Positions 27,989 through 36,715 of a DNA stretch of 64,000 nucleotides are shown here, piece after piece. The notes beneath the pieces are model-generated. The model was not told the DNA's origin, did not search any database, and worked only from the letters and a program-made list of their open reading frames with translations. Within the stretch, counting starts at the first letter, position 1, and each line of letters starts with the position of its first letter. The stretch comes from Formosa algae (GTDB taxonomy: Bacteria > Bacteroidota > Bacteroidia > Flavobacteriales > Flavobacteriaceae). A program made the translations under genes and the position numbers. The stretch is taken from positions 42,334-106,333 of the forward strand of contig NZ_LMAK01000017.1 of assembly GCF_001439665.1 (NCBI RefSeq), read 5' to 3'.

Positions 27989-29728
27989 ATGAAGAAAATT
28001 TTACTTTTACTAAGTGTCGTATTCGTAAGTCCTATAATTACGGCTCAAGAATTCTTAAACGCCTCGTCTTTTGGAGGCTATTATATAGACAACCAATACA
28101 GAACTGCTCAAGACAGTAAAGACAACTTATACACTGTAGGTTTTTATAGCAGCGGTTTCGATTTTGGAACAACAACCATAGGCTTTACCGGAGGTAATGC
28201 AGATGGTTACTTAACAAAGTACAACAGCAACGGAGAACCTGTTTGGGCTAAAGATTTTGGAGGTTGGGCAGATGACGTTACACTTGCCGTTACTATAGAT
28301 AAAGACGATAACATTTTAATAACTGGTTATTTTCAAGGCGGAGATAGAGAAGATGCCTTTGATGCAGATCCGGGAGAAGGAGTATTTTTATTAAAACAAC
28401 CAAGTGCAATTTTATCTCGAGACACGTTTATTATTAAATTAACTAACGATGGTGACTTTATTTGGGCGAAACAAATTAGTAACACAGAAGGATTAGCTAA
28501 TGAAGACACCTTCACGATTACATCAGACAACGAAGGCAATGTATATGTTGGCGGACGATTTGTATATGCAGATTTCGATCCATCTCCAGACGTAGATTTA
28601 ACTATGTATTCTAGTACAGAGGGAGCTAAATTTGACGGATACTTATTAAAACTTGATACTAACGGAGATTTTGTTTGGGTAAAAACAATCCCTGCAACCG
28701 GACACAATTGTATTTCAGGAATATCATTCGACTCGAATGAAAACATCATATTAACAGGTTATTATGAAGGTACAGTAGATTTAGACCCTAGTGAAACTGG
28801 TACAGCTTCTTATACATCTAATGGCGGACGTGATGTCTTTTTAACTAAACTAACTAAAGATGGAAACTATGTGTGGGGAAAAAGCTTTGGAGGTAACGAT
28901 ATAGACGATCCAAAAAGTTTATTTGTTTCTCATACAGACGATATTTTTATTACTGGTTTTTTTACAAGCGCAACAGATTTTAATCCTGGAGAAGGTACAG
29001 ACATTATAACACCTGATGGAATTTATGCTGGATTTATGAGTAAATATAATGCTAGTGGAGAATATCAGTTTTCTTACACTATTGGTAGCAACTATACATC
29101 TGGTAGCATAGAAGATATGAACGACGTTAAAGTAAACCCACACAATAACAATATTTACATTGCAGGAAATTTTAATGGTAGTGTAGATTTTGATAATGGA
29201 GAAGGCGTGTCTCAAGGAAATTCTTTTTATTTCACAGACAACTATTTATTAGAATTAGATTCTAACGGAAACTATTTAAGCCACTATATATTTGGAGGAA
29301 ACGGACCAGATGCTGGCGGACTTATCAATTTTAACAATAATAATGAAGTTTTACTTTCAGGAACTTTTACAAGTTCTACAATAGATCTTAACCCTTTTGA
29401 AGGTAAAGATGAAGCAACTAATAACGGTGGCGGATTTATGGACATGTATACTACTCGTTTTTCTTTAGCTACTTTAAGTGTAAAAGATAATGTGTTAAGC
29501 GTAAACACATCTATTTACCCAAACCCAGCAAGAAATATATTAAATGTAACCACTAGTAACGCATCAGTTATTAGTACTTACAAAATCTACTCAGTCTCTG
29601 GGCAATTAATAAAAACAGGAGCTTTTGGTAATGGAAATATCGATGTCTCTCAATTAAAACCAGGAATGTATTTGGCATCATTCTCTAATGGAAATGCATC
29701 GTTCTCTAAAAAGTTTGTAAAATTATAA
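27989..29728 (+). CDS. Secreted beta-propeller (SBBP-like) protein with T9SS type A sorting domain
   Basis: 579 residues. Signal peptide (about 1-19, ITAQ). The body contains about six to seven repeats of the SBBP type, for example GDFVWVKTIPATGHNCISGISFDSNENIILTGYYEGTVDLDP and KDGNYVWGKSFGG...DIFITGFF. The final 75 residues (SIYPNPARNILNVTT ... QLKPGMYLASFSNGNASFSKKFVKL) form a type A T9SS C-terminal sorting domain, so it is exported through the outer membrane and probably surface-attached. It lies 27 bp after a two-component regulator gene, suggesting regulated expression. Binding partner unknown. Confidence 0.9.
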   Translation: MKKILLLLSVVFVSPIITAQEFLNASSFGGYYIDNQYRTAQDSKDNLYTVGFYSSGFDFGTTTIGFTGGNADGYLTKYNSNGEPVWAKDFGGWADDVTLAVTIDKDDNILITGYFQGGDREDAFDADPGEGVFLLKQPSAILSRDTFIIKLTNDGDFIWAKQISNTEGLANEDTFTITSDNEGNVYVGGRFVYADFDPSPDVDLTMYSSTEGAKFDGYLLKLDTNGDFVWVKTIPATGHNCISGISFDSNENIILTGYYEGTVDLDPSETGTASYTSNGGRDVFLTKLTKDGNYVWGKSFGGNDIDDPKSLFVSHTDDIFITGFFTSATDFNPGEGTDIITPDGIYAGFMSKYNASGEYQFSYTIGSNYTSGSIEDMNDVKVNPHNNNIYIAGNFNGSVDFDNGEGVSQGNSFYFTDNYLLELDSNGNYLSHYIFGGNGPDAGGLINFNNNNEVLLSGTFTSSTIDLNPFEGKDEATNNGGGFMDMYTTRFSLATLSVKDNVLSVNTSIYPNPARNILNVTTSNASVISTYKIYSVSGQLIKTGAFGNGNIDVSQLKPGMYLASFSNGNASFSKKFVKL

Positions 29729-29753
29729 GATTATTTTTTAAGTTTAATTGTAG

Positions 29754-29781
29754 CGGGGAAAACGGTTGTTTTCCCCGTTTT
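29754..29781 (+). terminator. Terminator after the T9SS propeller gene
   Basis: Ten-bp perfect stem CGGGGAAAAC / GTTTTCCCCG (29754-29763 with 29768-29777) with a 4-base loop, followed by TTTT. Confidence 0.85.
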
Positions 29782-29876
29782 GCATTGTAATCCTAGTATT
29801 AAAAAGTTGCGGCTTCAGTTAAATAATCTTATTTTTAAAATAAAACAACGACCTTTATCGTTCAAAAATTAAAAAC

Positions 29877-30365
29877 ATGAAACATATTATAGCACTATTT
29901 TGCTTAGCATTAGCATTAACCTCTTGCGAAGGAGATCAAGGAATTCCAGGTGTAGACGGCGTAGATGGAGAAGTTGCTCCAGCTTTTGAAATTGAACTGG
30001 ATTTTAATGCGGCAAACAATTACGAAATTACACAAACTTACGGCTTTACTATTGTCCCATCAGACGTGGTATTAGTTTACATGTCTTGGGAAACCGTAGA
30101 TGGTACAGAAATCTGGAGATTGGTTCCACAAACTCAATTCTTTGATGATGGTGGCGTATTAACCTATAATTACGATTTTACCGATACTGATTTTAGAATC
30201 TTCTTAGATGCTACTTTTGACTTAGGAGTACTAGACGACGTATGGACGCAAAATCAATTTTTTAGAGTAGTGGTTGTCCCTGCAGACTATATTAATGGGC
30301 TTGATATAGAAAACTACGACGATATTATTCAGGCTACAGATATAGATAATTTTGAAACGCTTTAA
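29877..30365 (+). CDS. Lipoprotein with short collagen-like stretch
   Basis: 162 residues. Lipobox LALTSC (Cys17). A short Gly-x-y run (GDQGIPGVDGVDGE) follows, then a domain rich in acidic and aromatic residues (TIVPSDVVLVYMSWETVDGTEIWRLVP, DDVWTQNQFFRVVVVPADYI). Proteins with this arrangement are common in Bacteroidota and remain uncharacterised; probably anchored to the outer or inner membrane, facing the periplasm or surface. Monocistronic between two terminators. Confidence 0.8.
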   Translation: MKHIIALFCLALALTSCEGDQGIPGVDGVDGEVAPAFEIELDFNAANNYEITQTYGFTIVPSDVVLVYMSWETVDGTEIWRLVPQTQFFDDGGVLTYNYDFTDTDFRIFLDATFDLGVLDDVWTQNQFFRVVVVPADYINGLDIENYDDIIQATDIDNFETL

Positions 30366-30405
30366 ATCGTAGAGTTTTTAGCCTGCTAGAAACCATAAAA
30401 ATTCA

Positions 30406-30446
30406 CAAAATCGGTTTGGATTCCATCTAAACCGATTTTGTTTTTT
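30406..30446 (+). terminator. Terminator after the collagen-like lipoprotein gene
   Basis: Twelve-bp perfect stem (30406-30417 with 30429-30440) followed by a run of six or more T residues. Confidence 0.88.
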
Positions 30447-30497
30447 CATTTAAAACCGAATCCGATTTAGTAAATTGTTCTGCCCATACTATTCCCT

Positions 30498-31379
30498 ATG
30501 AAAATTAAATTTAAAATATTCAAAGAGGTTGCTTCACACTTAAGCTTTACAAAATCTGCAGAAGTTTTAAACTTGTCCCAACCTGCCGTCTCTAAAACCA
30601 TTCGCACCTTAGAAGATACCTATAAAAAGACTTTTTTTATACGTTTAGGAAATCATATAGAACTCACCGAAGACGGCCTCGATTTTTTAGAATATGTCGA
30701 TAAAATTTTAGCTCTTCATGCCGATTTAGACAATCATTTTCTAACTTTAAATAAAGATGAAGAAAAACACATAAAGTTTGGAGCGAGTACTACTCTAGCC
30801 GATTTTATTCTGCCTCAAATATTAGCTAAATCTGAAAAAAATACACCACATACAACCATTCAGTTAGTCAGCGGGAACACCGAGCAGATAGAACATTTAA
30901 TTACCAGCTCGCAATTAGATTTTGGAATTATTGAAGGAAGTAGCCACAACAAACAATTACATTATAAAAAATTTATAAAAGACGAAATTGTTTTGGTTAC
31001 AAGTGCTAACAATCCGAAGTTTAAAACCGGTGTTTTACAACTAAGTGATTTGGAAAATCTACCTATAGTAGAACGTGAATACGGTTCTGGAACCAGAGAA
31101 ATTATTTATAAAAAACTTCAGGAATATGGCATTAAGCATTTAAAATCTAATGTTACCTTACAAAGTACCATTGCCATTAAAAATTACCTATATCACTCCA
31201 GAAGTTACGCTTTACTTTCTATACATTCTGTTAGCGACGATTTACTAAACAATAAACTTAAAGTTATAGATATTCAAAATTTTAATTTTGAGCGTTGGTT
31301 CTATTTTGTATCAAGACAAGGTTACCAATCTAAAACAAAAGATTTTTTCGAAAAACTAGTTAAACTTAACCATAACTAA
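30498..31379 (+). CDS. LysR-family transcriptional regulator
   Basis: 293 residues. The N-terminal helix-turn-helix (FKEVASHLSFTKSAEVLNLSQPAVSKTIRTLEDTYKKTFF) is the canonical LysR DNA-binding domain. The C-terminal part is a periplasmic-binding-like effector domain of the CysB/CbbR type (GASTTLADFILPQILAKSEK, LVSGNTEQIEHLITSSQLDFGIIEG). It immediately precedes the yeiH-like gene on the same strand, and LysR regulators (YeiE type) commonly accompany yeiH, so it probably controls the downstream genes. Ligand not identifiable. Confidence 0.93.
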   Translation: MKIKFKIFKEVASHLSFTKSAEVLNLSQPAVSKTIRTLEDTYKKTFFIRLGNHIELTEDGLDFLEYVDKILALHADLDNHFLTLNKDEEKHIKFGASTTLADFILPQILAKSEKNTPHTTIQLVSGNTEQIEHLITSSQLDFGIIEGSSHNKQLHYKKFIKDEIVLVTSANNPKFKTGVLQLSDLENLPIVEREYGSGTREIIYKKLQEYGIKHLKSNVTLQSTIAIKNYLYHSRSYALLSIHSVSDDLLNNKLKVIDIQNFNFERWFYFVSRQGYQSKTKDFFEKLVKLNHN

Positions 31380-31429
31380 AGGTTATTACCTATAACTTAT
31401 TTCATTGCATTTTAATTATAACACCACTG

Positions 31430-31437
31430 TATCTTTG
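31430..31437 (+). promoter_or_regulatory. -7 promoter element of the yeiH-like gene
   Basis: TATCTTTG fits TAnnTTTG and is 18 bp before ATG 31455, so yeiH has its own promoter downstream of the LysR gene. Confidence 0.55.
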
Positions 31438-31454
31438 TATAAAAATAAGATACA

Positions 31455-32384
31455 ATGCAAACTCACTTATCTAAAATATATTTTTTCGCTGTTATTGCAC
31501 TTGCATTAGCAGGTTACATTTCAAGTCCGATAGCACTCGCTTTGGGATTTATTTTCACACTGTTTTTTAAACATCCCTTTTTAGAAAAAAGTCAGAAAAG
31601 CATTCATTTCCTTTTAAAAATAGCCGTAGTTGGTTTGGGTTTTGGAATGGCCTTGGTAGAAACCATTCAGACTAGTATTTCTAGTTTCGGACTTACATTA
31701 TTCTGCGTTTTTTTAACTGTTAGCTTTGGCTTAATATTATCGCGCTATTTACATTTAGATAAATCTCTTGGACATCTTATTACCTCAGGAACGTCTATTT
31801 GCGGTGGTAGTGCAATAGCCGCTATTTCACCAATTATTAAAGCCGATACCAAAACCATTACTATGGCTTTAGGTGTTGTTTTCTTTTTAAATGCGGTGGC
31901 TTTAATTGTTTTTCCTTTTTTCGGACACCTAATTGGTTTAAACCAACATCAGTTTGGATTATGGTGTGCAGTGGCTATTCACGATACAAGTTCTGTAGTT
32001 GGCGCAGCATTAAGTTATGGCGAGGAAGCTTTAAATATTGCTACAACAGTAAAACTATCTAGAACCTTATGGATTATTCCAATGTCTGTTGTTTCTATGT
32101 TATTGTTTAAAAATAGTGGTCAGAAAATAAAATTTCCATTATTTATTCTACTGTTTATAGCTGCCATTTTAGTACATAGTGCCAATTTATTACCTGAGTC
32201 TATAACAAATGTTTTTGTATTAATATCTAAGCATTTACTTGTAGTGACATTATTTTTAGTAGGAACCACAATGTCTATTAAAGATTTGAAAACCACAGGC
32301 TGGAAACCTATACTTTTTGCAACTACACTTTGGATATTTGTTTCTGTAATCTCATTAGGCTATATACTATTCATTTTACCTTAA
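31455..32384 (+). CDS. yeiH: YeiH family (UPF0324) membrane protein, putative sulfate/anion exporter
   Basis: 309 residues with about nine to ten membrane helices. Family landmarks: KIAVVGLGFGMAL, the glycine-rich TSGTSICGGSAIAAISPII, and WCAVAIHDTSSVVGAALSYG. The UPF0324 family is annotated as putative sulfate exporters; direct biochemical evidence is limited. It is placed behind a LysR regulator and 40 bp before an HPP-family membrane protein, so the three may form one anion-handling unit. Confidence 0.9.
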   Translation: MQTHLSKIYFFAVIALALAGYISSPIALALGFIFTLFFKHPFLEKSQKSIHFLLKIAVVGLGFGMALVETIQTSISSFGLTLFCVFLTVSFGLILSRYLHLDKSLGHLITSGTSICGGSAIAAISPIIKADTKTITMALGVVFFLNAVALIVFPFFGHLIGLNQHQFGLWCAVAIHDTSSVVGAALSYGEEALNIATTVKLSRTLWIIPMSVVSMLLFKNSGQKIKFPLFILLFIAAILVHSANLLPESITNVFVLISKHLLVVTLFLVGTTMSIKDLKTTGWKPILFATTLWIFVSVISLGYILFILP

Positions 32385-32424
32385 ACATGCACATCATATT
32401 TTTTAATAACATCCATTTATCACT

Positions 32425-32985
32425 ATGGTTAATAAAACAAATCAACGCAAAACATATCGCAAAGCAAGACATATTGTTTTAAAACAAACAGCAATAGATC
32501 CTATTGATCATCTTTGGACATTTATTGGAGCGTTTATAGGAATTTCTCTAATTGGAAGCTTGCAGAGTATAACGCTAACATCTATAGACAATACCTTTTT
32601 AATTGGATCGTTCGGAGCGTCTGCAGTACTTATTTATGGTGCAACTAGTAGTGCATTAGCACAGCCTCGTAATTTAATTGGTGGTCATTTTCTAAGTGCA
32701 ATTGTAGGTGTAACTGTAGCCAAATTAATTCCATATGCAGAATTAAATTGGCTCGCTTGTGGGTTGGCAGTATCTGTTGCAATTGTAATTATGCAAATCA
32801 CAAAAACAATGCATCCGCCAGGAGGAGCTACTGCTTTAATAGCGAATATTGGTAGTCTTGAAATTAAAGATTTAGGTTTTCTATATGTTATTAACCCTGT
32901 TTGTATTGGTGTACTAATTTTATTTATAACTGCTTATATTACAAATAAATTTGCCAGACATAGGCAATACCCCTACAAACAATAA
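32425..32985 (+). CDS. HPP family membrane protein
   Basis: 186 residues with four to five membrane helices. The namesake motif is seen in KTMHPPGGATALIANIG, preceded by GSFGASAVLIYGATSSALAQPRNLIGGH, also conserved in the family. Some plant and cyanobacterial HPP proteins take part in nitrite transport; a similar anion role here is only inference. It lies 40 bp after yeiH in the same direction. The last codons take part in a long inverted repeat with the downstream gap (32957-33011). Confidence 0.85.
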   Translation: MVNKTNQRKTYRKARHIVLKQTAIDPIDHLWTFIGAFIGISLIGSLQSITLTSIDNTFLIGSFGASAVLIYGATSSALAQPRNLIGGHFLSAIVGVTVAKLIPYAELNWLACGLAVSVAIVIMQITKTMHPPGGATALIANIGSLEIKDLGFLYVINPVCIGVLILFITAYITNKFARHRQYPYKQ

Positions 32986-33011
32986 CGCAAATAAAACATT
33001 GCCCTATGTCT
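32957..33011. repeat. Inverted repeat spanning the hpp stop codon
   Basis: AGACATAGGCAAT (32957-32969) at the end of the coding region pairs with ATTGCCCTATGTCT (32998-33011) with one bulged base, enclosing 28 nt. There is no U run, so an intrinsic terminator is uncertain; it may protect the 3' end of the mRNA. Confidence 0.45.
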
Positions 33012-33060
33012 ATGATTTAAAATATTATGTATTTTCGCCCTTCAATTTTATTGTTTTTTA

Positions 33061-33564
33061 TTGAAAACACAGTTAAATATAAAAGTCCTGGCATTTCGTT
33101 GTTTCATTTTTGCCATGGCAATATGCTATATCATCTCTCCATTAAAACATTCTGTGTTTAATATGCTTCACACCGTATCGCATTATGTCGAAGATCGTAT
33201 GCATTCACACAAAAACACTACAGTGCTTACTAACGTTCATAATCATGATGCTTTCGGGAAACACATTACCTCTAAAACACCTCCTTTAGCCAATCACACC
33301 CATAGTAGTACTGGAAAAGTAATTCCTAATCACACTCACAATTTACTTGCTGTTTTAAACGATATTTTATCATCTACAGACAAACAAAAAGAGCATCAGA
33401 AATCGATTTATAAAACAGAAATAGACAAGCACGTACTAACATCAGAATTCAATTTTAAAAGTATTGAGTTTAGTACAGTTTCAAAACACACTTGGTACAC
33501 CTACTTACATTTGTATACTATAAATTTACCTACACTTTCTCCACCTCCACAATATATTTCATAA
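33061..33564 (+). CDS. His-rich, membrane-anchored or secreted protein
   Basis: 167 residues from a TTG start. An N-terminal hydrophobic segment (AFRCFIFAMAICYIISPL) is followed by His-rich sequence: HTVSHYVEDRMHSHKN, NVHNHDAFGKH, NHTHSSTGK and NHTHNLL, and ends LPTLSPPPQYIS. HxH clusters suggest binding of zinc, copper or nickel outside the cytoplasm. It precedes a TonB-dependent receptor gene by about 160 bp, so it may be a metal-binding partner. No in-frame ATG lies near the N-terminus; TATTTTCG just upstream resembles a -7 box. No family assigned. Confidence 0.65.
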   Translation: MKTQLNIKVLAFRCFIFAMAICYIISPLKHSVFNMLHTVSHYVEDRMHSHKNTTVLTNVHNHDAFGKHITSKTPPLANHTHSSTGKVIPNHTHNLLAVLNDILSSTDKQKEHQKSIYKTEIDKHVLTSEFNFKSIEFSTVSKHTWYTYLHLYTINLPTLSPPPQYIS

Positions 33565-33590
33565 CATATTTGAGTTGATGTAAAACCCTG

Positions 33591-33657
33591 TTTAGATGTT
33601 TTTCGTAAGTATACGTAAACCGTCTAAAATCAGGCTACTTTTAATTGCCTAAAAGTA
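33591..33657 (+). promoter_or_regulatory. Consecutive hairpins before the TonB receptor gene
   Basis: In the 161 bp gap before the receptor, TTTAGA (33591-33596) and TCTAAA (33623-33628) enclose a small hairpin around CGTAAGTATACG. They are followed by a perfect 8 bp hairpin TACTTTTA / TAAAAGTA (33636-33643, 33650-33657). Neither has a T run. They could form a structured leader or an attenuator; no known riboswitch class was recognised. Confidence 0.35.
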
Positions 33658-33725
33658 CCGATACATTGACAACCACCACATATTAATTCTTCCTTAAAAA
33701 GAAGACAACCAAATTATGAAATAAA

Positions 33726-35954
33726 ATGAAACATTTTTTAACAGCATGCACCTTGCTGCTCACTAGTATAATTTACGCACAACAAATCTCGGGAACTATC
33801 GTAAATGGCGAAAACAAACCCGTAGAAGAAGTGAGTATTTTTAATAAAACCACCGAAATACACACGCACAGCTCGCAAACTGGAGCGTTTACACTAACCA
33901 AAACCAATGTTAACGACACATTATATCTTTCGCGTTTGGGATACGAACCTAAAGTTATACGCGTTACAGCATCAGATTTACAACAACCAATTTCGGTTAC
34001 CCTAACACCTGCAAACATCTCATTAGATCAGGTTATGTTGGTAGCAGAAATAGATGCTTTAAGTAAATTTGTGAACATAGATGTACAAAAAGATCCTGTA
34101 AAATCATCTCAAGACATTTTAAGAAAAGTACCTGGACTTATTATTGGTCAGCATGCAGGTGGCGGAAAAGCAGAACAAATTTTCTTAAGAGGTTTCGATA
34201 TTGATCACGGTACAGATATTAACCTAACCGTAGATGGGTTACCTGTAAACATGGTATCGCATGCACATGGGCAAGGATACTCAGATTTGCACTTTGTAAT
34301 TCCAGAAACTATAGACAATATTAACTTTGGAAAAGGACCTTACTACGCCGATAAAGGAAATTTCACTACCGCTGGATATGTTAATTTAGGACTGAAAAAG
34401 ACTATTGACAAAAATTACATGTCTGTAGAAGCAGGACAGTTTAATTCGAACCGTATTATGGGAATGTTTAATGTATTAAACAACGAGACCAGCAATGCGT
34501 ATATCGCCTCAGAACTATCGTTAACGGATGGCCCATTCGATTCTCCTCAAAACTTTAGCCGTTTTAATGTTTTAGGACGTTACAATTACAAATTAGCAGG
34601 AGATCAGGAATTAACTTTTACAGCTTCTCATTTTCAAAGTAAATGGGATGCTTCAGGGCAAATTCCGCAGCGCGCTATAGACGATGGTAGTATTGACAGA
34701 TTTGGATCTATAGACGATACTGAAGGAGGAGAAACAAGCCGTACAAACCTATTAATAAACCATGTTAAAGTGATAGACGACAATCAATCATTTAAAACCT
34801 CTGCTTATGTGTCTCAATATAACTTTGAGCTGTACTCTAACTTTACCTTTTTCTTAGACGATCCCGTTAATGGCGATCAGATTAAGCAATTTGAAAATAG
34901 AGTAACCACAGGAGCAAACACGGTTTACGAACATAGAAATATAGAATTAGGAGACCACACCATGTTTAAATACCAAGCAGGAATTGGTTTTAGATACGAC
35001 AATGCAGACGATGTTGAATTATCGCATACTTTAAACAGAAAAACTGTTTTAGAATACAAATCTTTAGGAGATGTAGACGAAGTAAATACTTATGCCTTTT
35101 TAAATACTGAATTTAAAACAGGAAAGTGGACTTTTAACCCTTCTGCCAGATTAGATTATTTTAAATTTCAATACGAAGATCAACTTTCGGAAACTTATAG
35201 TGATGAAGCCGAAACTAAGGTGCGTGTAAGTCCAAAATTAAACACCATATATTCGCTTAACAAGAACACACAATTATTCTTAAAAGCAGGAATGGGCTTT
35301 CACTCTAACGACACCAGAGTAGTAATTGCTAATAACGGAAAATCTATACTTCCTGCAGCATATGGTGCAGATTTAGGTACTATTCTTAAACCTACAGATC
35401 GTTTAGCAATAAATGCTAGCTTATGGTATTTATTTTTAGAACAGGAATTTGTATATGTTGGAGATGCAGCCATTGTTGAACCTAGCGGAAAAACAGAACG
35501 TTTAGGTGTAGATTTTGGAGCACGATACCAAGCTTTAGATTGGCTGTATCTTTTTGCAGATGTTAACTATTCTCACGGAAGAAGTATTGACGATCCAGAG
35601 GGTGAAAATTACATCCCGTTAGCGCCAGACTTTACCTCTGCCGGTGGAATATCTATAGAAAACCTTGGCCGTTTTTCCGGAGGTATTAATTACAGATACG
35701 TAGACGATAGACCTGCAAACGAAGACAACTCTATTGTTGCTGAAGGCTATTTTGTAAGCGACCTTAACATTAACTACACTTGGAAGAATTGGACCTACAG
35801 TGTTATTGTTGAAAACGTATTCGATACCGAATGGAATGAAACCCAATTTGCAACAGAAAGTAGATTGTTTGACGAACCAGAATCTGTTGAAGAAATTCAC
35901 TTTACACCAGGAACACCTTTCTATATTCGTGGTAAAATAGCACTAACGTTTTAA
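33726..35954 (+). CDS. TonB-dependent receptor, putative metal or chelate uptake
   Basis: 742 residues. Signal peptide ending IIYAQ. A carboxypeptidase-regulatory-like domain (ISGTIVNGENKPVEEVSIFNK) precedes the plug (DILRKVPGLIIGQHAGGGKAEQIFLRGFDIDHGTD, NLTVDGLPVNMVSHAHGQGYSDLHFVIPETI) and a 22-strand-type barrel ending TPFYIRGKIALTF with a terminal aromatic residue. The His-rich plug loop (SHAHGQG) and the neighbouring His-rich protein suggest a metal ligand, but this is inference. Energised by TonB-ExbBD encoded elsewhere. Followed by a strong terminator. Confidence 0.9.
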   Translation: MKHFLTACTLLLTSIIYAQQISGTIVNGENKPVEEVSIFNKTTEIHTHSSQTGAFTLTKTNVNDTLYLSRLGYEPKVIRVTASDLQQPISVTLTPANISLDQVMLVAEIDALSKFVNIDVQKDPVKSSQDILRKVPGLIIGQHAGGGKAEQIFLRGFDIDHGTDINLTVDGLPVNMVSHAHGQGYSDLHFVIPETIDNINFGKGPYYADKGNFTTAGYVNLGLKKTIDKNYMSVEAGQFNSNRIMGMFNVLNNETSNAYIASELSLTDGPFDSPQNFSRFNVLGRYNYKLAGDQELTFTASHFQSKWDASGQIPQRAIDDGSIDRFGSIDDTEGGETSRTNLLINHVKVIDDNQSFKTSAYVSQYNFELYSNFTFFLDDPVNGDQIKQFENRVTTGANTVYEHRNIELGDHTMFKYQAGIGFRYDNADDVELSHTLNRKTVLEYKSLGDVDEVNTYAFLNTEFKTGKWTFNPSARLDYFKFQYEDQLSETYSDEAETKVRVSPKLNTIYSLNKNTQLFLKAGMGFHSNDTRVVIANNGKSILPAAYGADLGTILKPTDRLAINASLWYLFLEQEFVYVGDAAIVEPSGKTERLGVDFGARYQALDWLYLFADVNYSHGRSIDDPEGENYIPLAPDFTSAGGISIENLGRFSGGINYRYVDDRPANEDNSIVAEGYFVSDLNINYTWKNWTYSVIVENVFDTEWNETQFATESRLFDEPESVEEIHFTPGTPFYIRGKIALTF

Positions 35955-35979
35955 ACCGTTTACAAGACTATATATTTAC

Positions 35980-36013
35980 AATGGCTACCTAGTTTTAGGT
36001 AGCCATTTTTTTT
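35980..36013 (+). terminator. Terminator after the TonB receptor gene
   Basis: AATGGCTACCT / AGGTAGCCATT stem (35980-35990 with 35997-36007) with a six-base loop, followed by a run of T residues. Confidence 0.88.
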
Positions 36014-36036
36014 ATACTTAAAGACTGGCATCTAAT

Positions 36037-36073
36037 AAAAAACCTTCAGCTCAATACCATTAAGCTGAAGGTT
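36037..36073 (-). terminator. Minus-strand terminator with no recognised gene upstream
   Basis: AACCTTCAGCT (36041-36051) pairs perfectly with AGCTGAAGGTT (36063-36073). Read on the minus strand, the hairpin is followed by a U run (A run at 36037-36042 on the plus strand). No minus-strand gene of reasonable size ends here. Confidence 0.6.
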
Positions 36074-36522
36074 AAAAGAAATAATAATCAAAAAATTTGC
36101 CAGTTAATTTTTCAGGCTAATCGTTTCCTAAAAAACACATTTCAAAAATACAACCTAAAATTCCTTTAATATATGATGTTTGTCAGGTTGTGAGATTTTT
36201 TTATAAAAAGATCAAATTTTTTCAACAAATAAAATCTTTTTAAACCAATTAATCACATGCTATTATAAATAGTCTCGTTGTACAGAACAAAAGTATAACT
36301 CCTTGATATTTCATTTCCAATTGAATTTAGTTAAACAATTGGCTCACAATTCAGGTTTCAAAAAGGAATACCCAGAAATTTTAATGGATACCTAATAGGA
36401 CACCTTTTTTTTAAATAAAAACTTAACAAGTTGTGCAATATAAAGAACAACACATTTCACGTTAGAACCGCTACAATCCCTTATAGTCCCTGCATTCACA
36501 ACCCTCAGAAACTATAACGCAT
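36074..36522. other. Gene-poor interval
   Basis: About 450 bp without a convincing coding frame on either strand. It contains a CCAATTG / CAATTGG inverted repeat (36317-36323, 36336-36342) and many A/T tracts. Bounded by two minus-strand terminators, it could carry a small RNA transcribed on the minus strand, or be decayed sequence. Confidence 0.35.
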
Positions 36523-36553
36523 AAAAAAAGCCTTACATTTCTGTAAGGCTTTT
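36523..36553 (-). terminator. Terminator of the tRNA-Asn transcript
   Basis: AAAAGCCTTACA (36526-36537) pairs with TGTAAGGCTTTT (36542-36553). On the minus strand the hairpin lies 12 bp after the tRNA and ends in a U run. Confidence 0.85.
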
Positions 36554-36564
36554 AGCTAGCTTTG

Positions 36565-36638
36565 CTCCCTCTCTTGGGCTCGAACCAAGGACCCTCTGAT
36601 TAACAGTCAGATGCTCTAACCAACTGAGCTAAGAAGGA
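36565..36638 (-). tRNA. tRNA-Asn (anticodon GTT)
   Basis: The minus strand folds into a full cloverleaf of 74 nt: acceptor TCCTTCT/AGAGGGA with discriminator G, D arm around GCTCAGTTGGTTAGAGC, anticodon arm CTGACTGTTAATCAG with GTT, and T arm CTTGGTTCGAGCCCAAG. CCA is not encoded. It has its own promoter and terminator and serves Asn codons. Confidence 0.97.
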
Positions 36639-36658
36639 GTGTTTTGCATTAGCGAGTG

Positions 36659-36689
36659 CAAATATAGAGCTTTATATCAATTGCACAAA
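36659..36689 (-). promoter_or_regulatory. tRNA-Asn promoter (-33/-7)
   Basis: On the minus strand, TTTG (36689-36686) is followed after 19 bp by TATATTTG (36666-36659). This is a full match to the Bacteroidota housekeeping promoter, about 20 bp before the tRNA 5' end. Confidence 0.8.
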
Positions 36690-36715
36690 CTTTTTTTAAG
36701 TTTTTTTTTATTTTT

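Noticed and set aside
33565..33725. Cobalamin or other known riboswitch before the TonB receptor
   Set aside because: The hairpins lack the conserved boxes of riboswitch classes I can recognise.
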